Assembly: GCF_008642315.1 (NCBI RefSeq)
Contig: NZ_CP029192.1
Location: 8,494,001-8,558,000 of the forward strand
Direction of reading: 5' to 3'
Length of the DNA stretch: 64,000 nucleotides
From: Streptomyces venezuelae
GTDB lineage: Bacteria > Actinomycetota > Actinomycetes > Streptomycetales > Streptomycetaceae
Below the pieces are notes generated by a model. The model worked only from the letters and a program-made list of their open reading frames with translations. It was not told the origin of the DNA and did no database searches. Below, piece after piece: positions 25,822 to 33,822 of the stretch. The position numbers were made by a program, and so were the translations under genes. How positions within the stretch are numbered: position 1 is the first letter of the stretch; each line of letters starts with the position of its first letter.

Positions 25822-26778
25822 ATGACTACAGACCCGACGACTGTCGTACCCCAGCCCCGCACCACCGCGGCCCTGCGTGAGGCGCGCGTTCCCGCCGACG
25901 GCATGTACGAGGGCCGCCGCACCCTGCGCCGCCTGCCCGAGAACTGGCAGGAGCGCCCCTACGAACTCCTCGACGTCGTGCCCCAGGGCCGCGTCATAGG
26001 CGCCGAGATCCGCGGCGTCGACCTGGCCCGCCCGCTGACGGCGGCCCTGCGCGAGGAGCTCAACCGCGCCCTGCTGGAGTGGAAGGTCCTGTTCTTCCGC
26101 GGGGCCCGCATCACCTCCGAGCAGCAGCGCGCCTTCGCCCTCAACTGGGGCGACCTGGAGACCAATCCGCTGCTCGCCCGCGGCGCCGCCGACGACGTCG
26201 TCCGCTTCGACAAGGGCGGCAGCGCCACTCCCACGTACGAGAACGTCTGGCACGCGGACGTCACCTTCCGCGAACGTCCCGCGTTGGGCGCCGTGTTGCA
26301 GCTGCACGAGGTGCCGCCGTTCGGCGGCGACACGATGTGGGCGGACATGGCGGCGGCGTACGACAACCTGCCCGACACCGTGAAGGCGCGCATCGACGGC
26401 GCCCGCGCCGTGCACGACTTCATCCCCGGATTCGCCCGTTTCTACGGCCCGGACCGGCTCGCCCCGCTCCAGGACCGCTTCCCGCCCGTCACCCACCCCG
26501 TGGTGCGCACGCACCCCGAGACCGGGCGGCGCATGCTCTTCGTGAACACGTCCTTCACCACGCACATCGTCGGCATGGAACGCGAGGAGAGCGACCGGCT
26601 CCTCGGCTACCTCGTGCGGCAGGCCCATGTGCCGGAGTACCAGGTGCGGTTCCACTGGCAGGCGGGCGACGTCGCCTTCTGGGACAACCGCGCCACGCAG
26701 CACTACGCCGTCGACGACTACGCCCCGCACCGGAGGGTCGCGGAGCGCGTCGCGATCGCGGGCGACCTGCCGTACTGA
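25822..26778 (+). CDS. TauD/TfdA family 2-oxoglutarate dioxygenase
   Basis: 318 residues. The iron-binding facial triad is visible: His144 and Asp146 in [18 protein letters not shown] and His294 in [14 protein letters not shown]. Arg304/305 follow for 2-oxoglutarate binding. The family hydroxylates sulfonates or sulfates (taurine, alkyl sulfates) to release sulfite or sulfate, or acts on phenoxy acids. No sulfonate ABC transporter is adjacent. A probable Cys-containing leader peptide precedes it, which favours a sulfur-scavenging role. The neighbour lpdA is divergent. Confidence 0.88.
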   Translation: MTTDPTTVVPQPRTTAALREARVPADGMYEGRRTLRRLPENWQERPYELLDVVPQGRVIGAEIRGVDLARPLTAALREELNRALLEWKVLFFRGARITSEQQRAFALNWGDLETNPLLARGAADDVVRFDKGGSATPTYENVWHADVTFRERPALGAVLQLHEVPPFGGDTMWADMAAAYDNLPDTVKARIDGARAVHDFIPGFARFYGPDRLAPLQDRFPPVTHPVVRTHPETGRRMLFVNTSFTTHIVGMEREESDRLLGYLVRQAHVPEYQVRFHWQAGDVAFWDNRATQHYAVDDYAPHRRVAERVAIAGDLPY

Positions 26779-26816
26779 GCCGAGCCGGGGCCCGCTGACA
26801 AGGGCGGGGCCGGGGC

Positions 26817-27323
26817 TCAGACCCCGAGCCTCGCCTCCCAGCGGATCTCGCCGTCCTGGACCACATCCGTGGCGGCGAGCCCCGCCGACCTCGCCACGGC
26901 CGCGGAGGCCGCGTGGTCGGGATGGACGTGCGCGACGACTGTACGCACGTGCCGTCGCGCCAGCCACTCCACGAGGCCACGAGCCGCCTCCGACGCGAAA
27001 CCGCGCCCCTGCCACGGCGTCCCGACCACCCAGGCGATCTCCGCGAGGCCCTCCGGAGTGACCGTCGCCTGCACCGTCCCGACCAGGCCCGGACGGTCCT
27101 CGGCACGGAGCCGCAGCACCCAGTTGCACCAGGAGACGCCCGGATCGGGGGAACCGGCGAGCATCCGGCGATAACGGGCGCGCAGCGCCTCGACGTCGTC
27201 GGGCGCGCCGCCGATGAACGTGTGCAGCGCGGGGTCGCCGAGCACGGCGGCCATCTCGTCGGCGTGCTCGACGCGCAGCGGTACGAGGTCGAGCCGGTCC
27301 GTGCGGAAATCGGTGGGGATCAT
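26817..27323 (-). CDS. GNAT family N-acetyltransferase
   Basis: 168 residues from the ATG at 27323. This is the RimJ-like layout: FRTDRLDLVPLRVEHADEM at the N-terminus, then AEIAWVVGTPWQGRGFASEAARGLVEWL with the acetyl-CoA loop Q-G-R-G-F-A, then HPDHAASAAVARSAGL. It is convergent with tauD and divergent from the CoA-transferase. The acceptor is unknown. Confidence 0.87.
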   Translation of the reverse strand: MIPTDFRTDRLDLVPLRVEHADEMAAVLGDPALHTFIGGAPDDVEALRARYRRMLAGSPDPGVSWCNWVLRLRAEDRPGLVGTVQATVTPEGLAEIAWVVGTPWQGRGFASEAARGLVEWLARRHVRTVVAHVHPDHAASAAVARSAGLAATDVVQDGEIRWEARLGV

Positions 27324-27403
27324 GGGTGCATTGTGCCGATCCCGTCCGCGCCACGCCGCACGCGTATACGAATAGGTGAACTCGACCGAACTGGGAGCAG
27401 CTG

Positions 27404-28624
27404 ATGACACACACCCCCGGCACGCACGGCGGCGCCCTCGCCGGAGTCAAGGTGCTCGACCTGTCCCGCGTCCTCGCCGGACCCTACTGCGCCCAGCTGC
27501 TCGCCGACCACGGGGCCGACGTCATCAAGGTCGAACCGCCCGCCGGGGACGAAACCCGCGGCTGGGGCCCGCCGTTCGTCGCGCCCGACACCTCCGCCTA
27601 CTACCGGAACCTCAACCGCGGCAAGAAGAACGTCGTCGTCGACCTGTCCGTGCCCGAGGGGCGCGACATCCTCGACACGCTCCTGCTCGGCACCGACGTG
27701 CTCGTGGAGAACTTCAAGGCGGGCACCCTCGCCAAATGGGGTTACCCGGACGACGAGTTGCGCCGCCGGTTCCCCGCCCTCGTCCACTGCCGCATCACCG
27801 GCTTCGGGACCGACGGACCACTCGGCGGCCGGCCCGGCTACGACGCGGTCCTCCAGGCCTACGGCGGCCTCATGAGCGTCAACGGCGAGACGGACGGACC
27901 GGCGATGCGTGTCGGCGTGCCGGTCGTCGACCAGGTCACCGGCATCCTCGCCTTCTCCGGCATCCTGCTGGCCCTGCACGAACGCCACCGCTCCGGACAG
28001 GGCCAGCTCGTCGACTGCACACTCCTGGACACCGTGATCAGCCTCCTCCACCCGCACTCCGCGTCGTGGCTCGCCGACGGCGGCGTGCCGCGCCGCACCG
28101 GCTCCGCGCACCCCAGCATCGCGCCCTACGACGCCTTCGACGCGGCCGACGGGCCGCTCTTCGTCGCGGTCGGCAACGACCGGCAGTTCGGGGCGCTCAC
28201 GGACGTCCTCGACGTGCCCGAGCTGGCCAGGGACCCGCGCTTTTGCACCAACCCGGACCGCGTGCGCCACCAGCGGGAGCTGCGCGCCGAGTTGGAGAAG
28301 GCCATCGCGGTCCGCCCCCGCGCCGAGCTCACCGCGCTCCTCACGGCGCGCGGCATCCCGGCCTCGCCCGTCCACGACGTCGCCGAGGCGCTCACCGCAC
28401 CCCAGGTGCGCCACCGCGGCCTCGTCGTCGAGGACGGCGACTACCGCGGTCTCGCCTCGCCCGTCTCCCTGTCCCGCACACCCGCCGAGGTGCGGGCCGA
28501 GGTGCGGGGCGCGGGGGCGGACACGCGGGAGGTGCTCGCGGCCCGGGGGTTCGACGAGGAGGCGATCGAAGGAGCGGTCGTACGTGGGGTGGTACGGGCG
28601 CCTGCCATCAAGGACGACGCGTGA
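27404..28624 (+). CDS. family III CoA-transferase (CaiB/BaiF)
   Basis: 406 residues. The N-terminal LAGVKVLDLSRVLAGPYCAQLLADHGADVIKVEPP is the family hallmark. DLSVPEGRDILDTLLLGTDVLVENFKAGTLAKWGY and GFGTDGPLGGRPGYDAVLQA follow. The enzyme moves CoA between acyl-CoA and a free acid, or racemises acyl-CoAs. No acyl-CoA dehydrogenase or other partner is adjacent, so the substrate is open. The YunG-like gene follows 30 bases downstream on the same strand. Confidence 0.9.
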   Translation: MTHTPGTHGGALAGVKVLDLSRVLAGPYCAQLLADHGADVIKVEPPAGDETRGWGPPFVAPDTSAYYRNLNRGKKNVVVDLSVPEGRDILDTLLLGTDVLVENFKAGTLAKWGYPDDELRRRFPALVHCRITGFGTDGPLGGRPGYDAVLQAYGGLMSVNGETDGPAMRVGVPVVDQVTGILAFSGILLALHERHRSGQGQLVDCTLLDTVISLLHPHSASWLADGGVPRRTGSAHPSIAPYDAFDAADGPLFVAVGNDRQFGALTDVLDVPELARDPRFCTNPDRVRHQRELRAELEKAIAVRPRAELTALLTARGIPASPVHDVAEALTAPQVRHRGLVVEDGDYRGLASPVSLSRTPAEVRAEVRGAGADTREVLAARGFDEEAIEGAVVRGVVRAPAIKDDA

Positions 28625-28654
28625 TTGTCAGTGGCGGGTGCGAGGGTGTCCGGC

Positions 28655-29077
28655 ATGACACCACTGCGACTCACCGACATCGAGGCGGCGCTGCGGGACA
28701 GTTGGGGTGCGGACACGGCCGATCCCCGCTCCGGTGAGCCCTGGCTGCCGGGCAACCCCGAGCGGGACCAGTGCGGCGTCACCGCGCTCGTCCTGAACGA
28801 CCTGCTGGGCGGCGAGCTGATATGCGCCGAGGTCCACGTCGACGGGGCACGCACGGGGTACCACTGGTGGAACCGGCTGGACTCGGGGTTCGACATCGAC
28901 CTGACCGGCGACCAGTTCCTGCCGGGCGAGTCCCTCACCGAGGGCGTCGCCGTCACCCGGCCGCCGGAGATCCGCTTCTGCCGCGAGGAGTACGAACTGC
29001 TGCGCACCCGCGTGCTCCACAGGCTCGCCGAAAGGGGCAACGGCGTGCGGTCGGCGCCCACTCACGCCACGTCGTAG
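28655..29077 (+). CDS. YunG-like hypothetical protein
   Basis: 140 residues from the ATG at 28655 (GAGGG upstream). NPERDQCGVTALVLNDLLGGELICAEVHVDG and the later GYHWWNRLDSGFDIDLTGDQF match the pattern of YunG-family proteins, whose fold suggests a papain-like arrangement (Cys in QCGVTAL, His in GYHWWN, Asp in DIDLT). The reaction is unknown. It overlaps the end of the convergent cupin gene by 16 bases. Confidence 0.75.
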   Translation: MTPLRLTDIEAALRDSWGADTADPRSGEPWLPGNPERDQCGVTALVLNDLLGGELICAEVHVDGARTGYHWWNRLDSGFDIDLTGDQFLPGESLTEGVAVTRPPEIRFCREEYELLRTRVLHRLAERGNGVRSAPTHATS

Positions 29078-29814
29078 ACGTCCAGCCGTCCGCACATCCC
29101 GAACCGGCCGCGGGCCGCGGGCTGTTCGGCCCGCACCGTGGCCCGCGCGAGATAGTCGGCGTCGCCGCGCTCCAGCCGGTCGAGCTGGGCGCCGGTCGCC
29201 TCCGCGGCGGCGGCCGCACCCGCACGCCAGCGCTCCCGCCAGGCCGCCGCCAGCGGCCGGACCAGGGCGACGGCGGCGCGGTGGAAGGCGGTCAGCGGCT
29301 CCGGGTCCCCCGCCTCGGTCGCCTCGACGAGCGCGGTGAACCCCTCGACGGCCAGGTCGCGTCGGTGCCGGGCCGCGGCGGCGAGCTCGGCGTCGCTTCC
29401 TTCGGCGGGCAGGGCGACGGCGGCGCGGTAGGTCTCCGGGGCGGCGAGCAGCGGCGGCGGCAGCGTCAGGACGGCGTCGCCGGCCTCGGGGAGTCCGCAG
29501 TTCTGCATGAGGACGTCGATGGTCAGTCCGCCGTCGTTGACCAGGCGGTGGATGGTGCCGGGGGTGAACCACACCAGGGCGCCGGGAGAGAGGGGGGTCT
29601 CCTGGAAACCGTCCGCGGTGAGGGTCTGCACGGCGCCGCTCCCGCCGGTGACCGCGTACCCCTCCGAACAGGTCAGGTGCAGATGGGGAGTTCCGCCGCG
29701 CCTGCCGTCGACGGCAGGCCAGTCGTAGACGCTGAGCCGGGAGACCCCGATGCCGCCGGGGAGTCCTTCGTACGGGACGGGCATGGCCCGCGTTCGGTGC
29801 GGTTGGTTCACCAT
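29062..29814 (-). CDS. cupin-domain protein
   Basis: 250 residues from the ATG at 29814. The N-terminal 130 residues form a cupin: TPHLHLTCSEGYAVTGGSG (first metal motif with His-x-His and Glu) and SPGALVWFTPGTIHRLVN (second motif with His). The C-terminal half is an Ala/Arg-rich helical region of unknown role. It may bind or isomerise a sugar-like ligand. The SSI gene lies upstream on the same strand but is separated by a strong hairpin. Confidence 0.75.
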   Translation of the reverse strand: MVNQPHRTRAMPVPYEGLPGGIGVSRLSVYDWPAVDGRRGGTPHLHLTCSEGYAVTGGSGAVQTLTADGFQETPLSPGALVWFTPGTIHRLVNDGGLTIDVLMQNCGLPEAGDAVLTLPPPLLAAPETYRAAVALPAEGSDAELAAAARHRRDLAVEGFTALVEATEAGDPEPLTAFHRAAVALVRPLAAAWRERWRAGAAAAAEATGAQLDRLERGDADYLARATVRAEQPAARGRFGMCGRLDVYDVA

Positions 29815-29860
29815 GGACTCCTCGCGACGTCGCCGGGGGCTGGTACCGGTGGAAACACTA

Positions 29861-29892
29861 CGGCCCCCGGTGTCGCCCGACACCGGGGGCCG
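29861..29892 (-). terminator. terminator of the SSI-like gene
   Basis: A perfect 15-bp inverted repeat CGGCCCCCGGTGTCG / CGACACCGGGGGCCG with a 2-base centre lies 77 bases beyond the SSI stop. It is followed on the minus strand by TAGTGTTTCC. Confidence 0.75.
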
Positions 29893-29968
29893 CCCCGCGT
29901 CCCGGCCGCCTTCCCCCACGAAAGGTCACCGGGACTTCCCCTGAGTGTGGTCAGGGTCTGTGATCCCG

Positions 29969-30409
29969 TCAGAAGGTCAGTGCCGCACCCTCCCCGAGAC
30001 CCGCCTTCATCGTGCACTGGTTGGCGAAGGTGCTGGTCCAGTTGACGTGCTTGCCGTTCCAGACACCGGCGACGGACACGGTGACCGGACGCCACTCCTT
30101 GGTACAGATGGCGTCGGACGAGGCGCCGACGAGCTGGGTGAACTGCCCGTTGACCTTGGCGAGTTCGGCGCAGGCCGCGGCCGCCGACGGGTGGGTGCCG
30201 CCGGGCCGGGGTGTACAGGTGAGCGTCACGGCGCGCTCCACCGCCGCGGATTCGGCGTTCTCGCCCTGGCCGACCGTCAGCACGAGGGCGGACGGTGCGT
30301 AGAGGCTCTCCGTCTTCGGGGCCTCGGCCTGCGCGGTGCCTGCCGTCGCGGCGAGGACGCAGGTGGCCGCCGCCGCGGCTGCTCCCACGGCCTTGAGGGT
30401 GCGACGCAT
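29969..30409 (-). CDS. secreted subtilisin-inhibitor-like protease inhibitor
   Basis: 146 residues. A signal peptide (basic MRRTLK, hydrophobic core, cleavage near TAQAEA) is followed by the SSI fold, which starts at LYAPSALVLTVGQGE. Four Cys (65, 80, 102, 132) fit the two conserved disulphides. The reactive loop reads AICTKEWRPV, placing Lys104 at P1 where the classical SSI has Met, so trypsin-like specificity is expected. Streptomycetes use these inhibitors to restrain secreted proteases around differentiation. A strong hairpin ends the transcript. Confidence 0.92.
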   Translation of the reverse strand: MRRTLKAVGAAAAAATCVLAATAGTAQAEAPKTESLYAPSALVLTVGQGENAESAAVERAVTLTCTPRPGGTHPSAAAACAELAKVNGQFTQLVGASSDAICTKEWRPVTVSVAGVWNGKHVNWTSTFANQCTMKAGLGEGAALTF

Positions 30410-30731
30410 GGTGAACTCTCCTTCGATCGATGCGGTTGGTGACTGCGGTGAGGAGTCTTGCCGGTGCGGAGAGTGATTGCCATACGGATGGTCGATTTCC
30501 GGATGTGGCGTTCCAGTGAGCGGTGACCGTACGCTCGTTCGGGCAGCTCAGGGGTGGTGGGAGCGGTTCCGTGTCACCTGTCCAGCATGTGGACGAAAGG
30601 CAATGGTATAACCAAGAACCAACCGCTGACCTGCGGAAACGTAAAATTGGTTCTTGCTTCGACTACTTGCATCGTCCGGAAATCATCGCTGATTCGCCCG
30701 TCATCCATACGAATCCTTGGCATTTCGGCGG
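30410..30731. other. intergenic region upstream of the SSI-like gene
   Basis: 322 bases without a gene. The sequence 30595-30720 is much AT-richer than the genome norm and contains a perfect 10-bp inverted repeat (listed separately). The promoter of the SSI gene should lie here, but no clear -35/-10 pair was found. Confidence 0.5.
30613..30656. repeat. perfect 10-bp inverted repeat, 24-base spacer
   Basis: CAAGAACCAA (30613-30622) and TTGGTTCTTG (30647-30656) are exact reverse complements. The loop is too long for a terminator. Two regulator half-sites or a structured leader are the alternatives. It lies between the ammonia-lyase stop and the SSI start. Confidence 0.7.
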
Positions 30732-31922
30732 CTACAGCCCTGGATTGGCGGCTGCTCCCTCGGTGCTGATGAGGACGACGGTCGCGTCGGACCCGACCCC
30801 CAGTGCGGCGCGGCGTTCGGCACCGCCGGTTCCCGTGAGGGCGGCGCGCACTCCGGCGAGTGAGGCGGCGCCGCACGGTCCCGCGGAGACGCCCAGCTCC
30901 GCCAAGTCGCGAACGGCGGACATGCTCTCGGCGTCGGTGACGGCGACGGCCGCGTCCAGGCCGTCGCGGAGCACCGGCCACGCCAGCGAGGAAGGCGTCC
31001 CGCAGTTCAGCCCGGCCATCGCCGTGACACCTGCCGGTACGCGCGTGAACCGACCGGCGCGGAGACTCGCCAGGACACAAGCGGCGCCCACGGGTTCCAC
31101 CGCCAGCAGCGCGGTCTCCATGCCGCGGCCGCTGCGGAGACCGGCAGTCGCCCCGCTGCGGAGACCGACAGTCGCCCTGCTGCGGTAATGCGTGACCGCC
31201 GCCTGGGCGAACGACCCCACACCCACGGGCACGGCGACCAGGGCGGGCGACTCCGCGCCCGCCGCCTCCAGTTGCGCGTCGACCTCGGCGAACAGGGTCG
31301 CGTACCCCTCGACGACCAGTGCCGGAATCTCCTCGTACCCGTCCCACGCCATGTCCTGGACGAGCACCGCGTCCGGCGCGGCCGCCGCGGCCCGCGCGTC
31401 GCGCACCGCCGCGTCGTACGAACCGGCCACCGCCGTGACCTCGGCGCCCTCACCCTCGATGGCGGCCACGGCGGCCGGATGCACCCCATCTGGCACGAAG
31501 ACATGTGCACGCCTGCCCAGTTGCCGGGCCATCCGGGCCACGGCACGGCCGTGGTTGCCGTCGGTCGCGGTGACGAACCGGAGTGTTCGCGCGCCGCCGG
31601 GCCCCGGTGCGCGGTGCGCGTCGCGCGCGAGGATCCGGTCGATCGCCCAGGACGCGCCGAGCGCCTTGAAGGCGGGCAGGCCGAACCGCGAGGACTCGTC
31701 CTTCACGAAGACCCTGGCCACCGTCAACTCAGCGGCGAGCAAGGGGAGTTCATGCAGGGTCGTGGAGGCGTACCGGGGCAGTGACGCGTGGAACGCGCGG
31801 GCGTCCGGCGAGGGGGCGGCGCAGGTCCACGCGCGCGCGGCGGGCCGTGCGTACCAGGGGAGGGGCGAGGGAAGCGGAGCGGGAAGTCGGGCCGCGCTGA
31901 GGTCGTTCTCCTGATCCGTCAC
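30732..31922 (-). CDS. diaminopropionate ammonia-lyase-like PLP enzyme
   Basis: 396 residues of fold type II PLP enzymes. VFVKDESSRFGLPAFKALGA holds the Schiff-base Lys86, and VTATDGNHGRAVARMARQLG is the pyridoxal-phosphate Asn motif, both in the form typical of diaminopropionate ammonia-lyase. PALVAVPVGVGSFAQA is the glycine-rich phosphate loop. It deaminates 2,3-diaminopropionate to pyruvate, or acts as a related dehydratase. An in-frame 24-bp tandem repeat inserts GLRSGATA-type residues after the glycine loop. The DUF3093 gene lies 15 bases upstream on the same strand. Confidence 0.85.
   Translation of the reverse strand: MTDQENDLSAARLPAPLPSPLPWYARPAARAWTCAAPSPDARAFHASLPRYASTTLHELPLLAAELTVARVFVKDESSRFGLPAFKALGASWAIDRILARDAHRAPGPGGARTLRFVTATDGNHGRAVARMARQLGRRAHVFVPDGVHPAAVAAIEGEGAEVTAVAGSYDAAVRDARAAAAAPDAVLVQDMAWDGYEEIPALVVEGYATLFAEVDAQLEAAGAESPALVAVPVGVGSFAQAAVTHYRSRATVGLRSGATAGLRSGRGMETALLAVEPVGAACVLASLRAGRFTRVPAGVTAMAGLNCGTPSSLAWPVLRDGLDAAVAVTDAESMSAVRDLAELGVSAGPCGAASLAGVRAALTGTGGAERRAALGVGSDATVVLISTEGAAANPGL
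31131..31178. repeat. 24-bp tandem repeat inside the ammonia-lyase gene
   Basis: Two near-identical 24-base units (31131-31154 and 31155-31178, two differences), plus the start of a third, encode the repeated peptide SGATAGLR/SRATVGLR. The unit keeps the reading frame, so length variants would add or remove eight residues. Confidence 0.85.
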
Positions 31923-31937
31923 GGCACCAGCGTGCGG

Positions 31938-32381
31938 TCACCCCCGGGAGAAGGCCAGCACGGCCGCCAGGTTCATCGGCTGTCGCGTCGACACATAGAC
32001 GTACGGCGCGCCGCCCCAGGCGGTGGGCAGTTCGATGCGGAGCGCGGTGGGGACGTAGGAGCGCAGGAGCAGCAGCGCGTACGGGTTCGCCCTGGCCGTG
32101 CGCCACTCGAAGGCCTCCCGCTCGTCGAGGATCTCCGTCGCACCGAGCGCCTCGATGGGGATGACCCGCTTGCCGACGACGAGGGACCCCGGCGTCACCA
32201 GGATGCGCACCCTGCCGTGCAGGTGCACGAGTGTGGCGGACACCGCGATGCCTAGGGCGGCCGCGACCGCCGCGGCGAGCGCGCCGAAGGGGATCGCCGC
32301 CACGGCAAGACCCACTCCGCCGAGGGCGACGAGACCCCACCAGGAGCGGGGGACGCTCAGCCGCTCTTCGTAGATGTGCAT
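31938..32381 (-). CDS. DUF3093 membrane protein
   Basis: 147 residues from the ATG at 32381. YEERLSVPRSWWGLVALGG is the diagnostic start of DUF3093. Two hydrophobic helices are followed by a PH-like domain with VRILVTPGSLVVGKRVIPIEALG and LLRSYVPTALRIEL. Function is unknown, though the family is near-universal in actinobacteria. Here it precedes the ammonia-lyase gene by 15 bases. Its first bases overlap the start of the divergent hypothetical gene. Confidence 0.85.
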   Translation of the reverse strand: MHIYEERLSVPRSWWGLVALGGVGLAVAAIPFGALAAAVAAALGIAVSATLVHLHGRVRILVTPGSLVVGKRVIPIEALGATEILDEREAFEWRTARANPYALLLLRSYVPTALRIELPTAWGGAPYVYVSTRQPMNLAAVLAFSRG

Positions 32382-32786
32382 GACCGCATCCTGGCAGGCA
32401 ACCGCTACGACTACGACACCGGGCACGACGCGCTGGTCAAGGCGGTGCGGGGTGTGGTGGTCGGTTCCTGCCGGGGCGGGGTGATGGCGCTGAACGACGA
32501 TCCGGCGCCGGAGCTGAGCACGCTGTACGTCGACCCACAGTGGCTGCGGAATGAGCTCGGCGCGGAACCCCGGCCGGAGAGGGGGATCTCGAAACTTGGG
32601 CAGGCGCGGGGTGTGTTCGTGAGCGTGCCCGCCGGTGAGACGTCCGCCGAAGTCACCGTCCCCACCCTCAAGGGCGAGGTGAGCGAGCCGGAGGAGTCCC
32701 TCAAGGCCCAGCTCTACGTCTACGACACGGGATGGCGGCCGCAGCCGGGCCCGGTGATCACGGGCACGGTCCGCGACGCGTCGTAG
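32376..32786 (+). CDS. hypothetical protein, possibly 5'-truncated
   Basis: 136 residues from a GTG at 32376 that overlaps the divergent DUF3093 start. An alternative ATG at 32484 gives 100 residues. Third-position GC is high throughout, including the part before 32484, so the frame looks coding. No family was recognised. It begins abruptly in what looks like mid-domain (YDYDTGHDALVKAVRGVVVG) and ends in beta-rich ESLKAQLYVYDTGW, without signal peptide or ribosome site. It may be the 3' part of a longer gene whose start was lost. Confidence 0.45.
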   Translation: MHDRILAGNRYDYDTGHDALVKAVRGVVVGSCRGGVMALNDDPAPELSTLYVDPQWLRNELGAEPRPERGISKLGQARGVFVSVPAGETSAEVTVPTLKGEVSEPEESLKAQLYVYDTGWRPQPGPVITGTVRDAS

Positions 32787-32798
32787 CGCAGGCGGCGC

Positions 32799-33764
32799 TC
32801 AAGCTGTCTGCTCCTGCTCCGGGGTGACCTTCGCAGGGTGGGGCTCGTCGGCCGGTTCGGCGGCGAGCCTCGCCTCGGCCAGCGCGTGCGCACGGTCGAG
32901 GGCCTCCTCGGCGGCGCAGGGCACGTCGGGGCGTACGCCCGTGCCTTCCCAGTTGGTGCCCGACACGGGGTTGACGGCCCGGCCCACCGGGATCGTCGCC
33001 TCCAGGTGCGGATGCACGGTCCAGCCCTCGCGCGGATGCGCGCCGCCGGCCGTCGTCTCCCCGACCACGACGGCCCGGCCCAACTGCTGGAGGTCGTAGG
33101 CGAGTTCCTCGGCGGCGGAGAACGTGCGGGCGCTCGTCAGGACGTAGAGTGGCTTGCTGCCGCCGAAGCGCGCGTTCGGCACGTGCGCAGGGCTCCAGGA
33201 CTGTTCGAGGCGGTCGCCGTCGCGCCAGTACATGGAGTTCAGGTGGGTGCGTCCGTCCAACAGGTGAGCGCAGACGAAGGCGACGGTGTCCGGGTCCCCG
33301 CCGGTGTTGGCCCGCAGGTCGAGTATGAGGGCGTCGGCGGGTGCGACGAGGGTGAGCGCGGCCCCCAGCGGCTCGGCGGACCATGACAGCGGGAACAGGG
33401 CAGGAGCCAGTCCGAGCAGGGCGACGCCGCCCCCGAGCAGCTCCACGCGGGGCGCGCCGCCCAGGGTGGAGTCGAACTCCTCGCGCATCCTCGCCAGAGT
33501 GGCCGCACCCTGCTCGGTGGGCACCGGGCCGGCGTGGTGCTTGAGGCGCAGGTGGAGGTCGCCGTTGAGGGACTGGAGGTCCGCCGTGACCAGACCGGCC
33601 AGCGCGGCGGAGTCCTCGACGTCGTACGCGCCGTCGGCGAGGCGGCGTCTCAGCAGGGCGGCGAGCTGCTCGGCGGTCTCGGGGAACACGTAGTGATCCA
33701 GCAGGAGTTGACCGGTCGCTTCGATGATGGGGGCGACGTCGAGGTGGTGCGTGGCAGTCGTCAT
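32799..33764 (-). CDS. S41 family peptidase, IRBP/tail-specific protease-like
   Basis: 321 residues from the ATG at 33764, no signal peptide, so cytoplasmic. A helical N-terminal domain (DHYVFPETAEQLAALLRRRL, LNGDLHLRLKHH) precedes the S41 core: ALILDLRANTGGDPDTVAFV, then YVLTSARTFSAAEELAYDLQ with the catalytic Ser, then VGETTAGGAHP. This matches the retinol-binding-protein-like S41 subgroup common in soil bacteria, whose substrates are unknown. The divergent ArsR-like gene and the dyad in front of it are the likely control. Confidence 0.86.
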   Translation of the reverse strand: MTTATHHLDVAPIIEATGQLLLDHYVFPETAEQLAALLRRRLADGAYDVEDSAALAGLVTADLQSLNGDLHLRLKHHAGPVPTEQGAATLARMREEFDSTLGGAPRVELLGGGVALLGLAPALFPLSWSAEPLGAALTLVAPADALILDLRANTGGDPDTVAFVCAHLLDGRTHLNSMYWRDGDRLEQSWSPAHVPNARFGGSKPLYVLTSARTFSAAEELAYDLQQLGRAVVVGETTAGGAHPREGWTVHPHLEATIPVGRAVNPVSGTNWEGTGVRPDVPCAAEEALDRAHALAEARLAAEPADEPHPAKVTPEQEQTA

Positions 33765-33795
33765 GGCAGGGGAGTACAGCAGGACTCTTTCCAAA

Positions 33796-33822
33796 GCGTC
33801 AAGAAGATTGGACACTTGACGC
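33796..33822. promoter_or_regulatory. probable ArsR-type operator
   Basis: GCGTCAAG-N11-CTTGACGC, a perfect 8-bp dyad, ends on the base before the ATG of the ArsR-like gene. It lies between that gene and the divergent S41 peptidase (start at 33764). Binding there would block both the start of its own message and probably the peptidase promoter. Confidence 0.65.

Noticed and set aside
26782..26818. GC-rich imperfect hairpin between tauD and the GNAT gene
   Set aside because: The arms pair only in two separate 5-bp blocks with mismatches between, so it is not strong enough to call a terminator.
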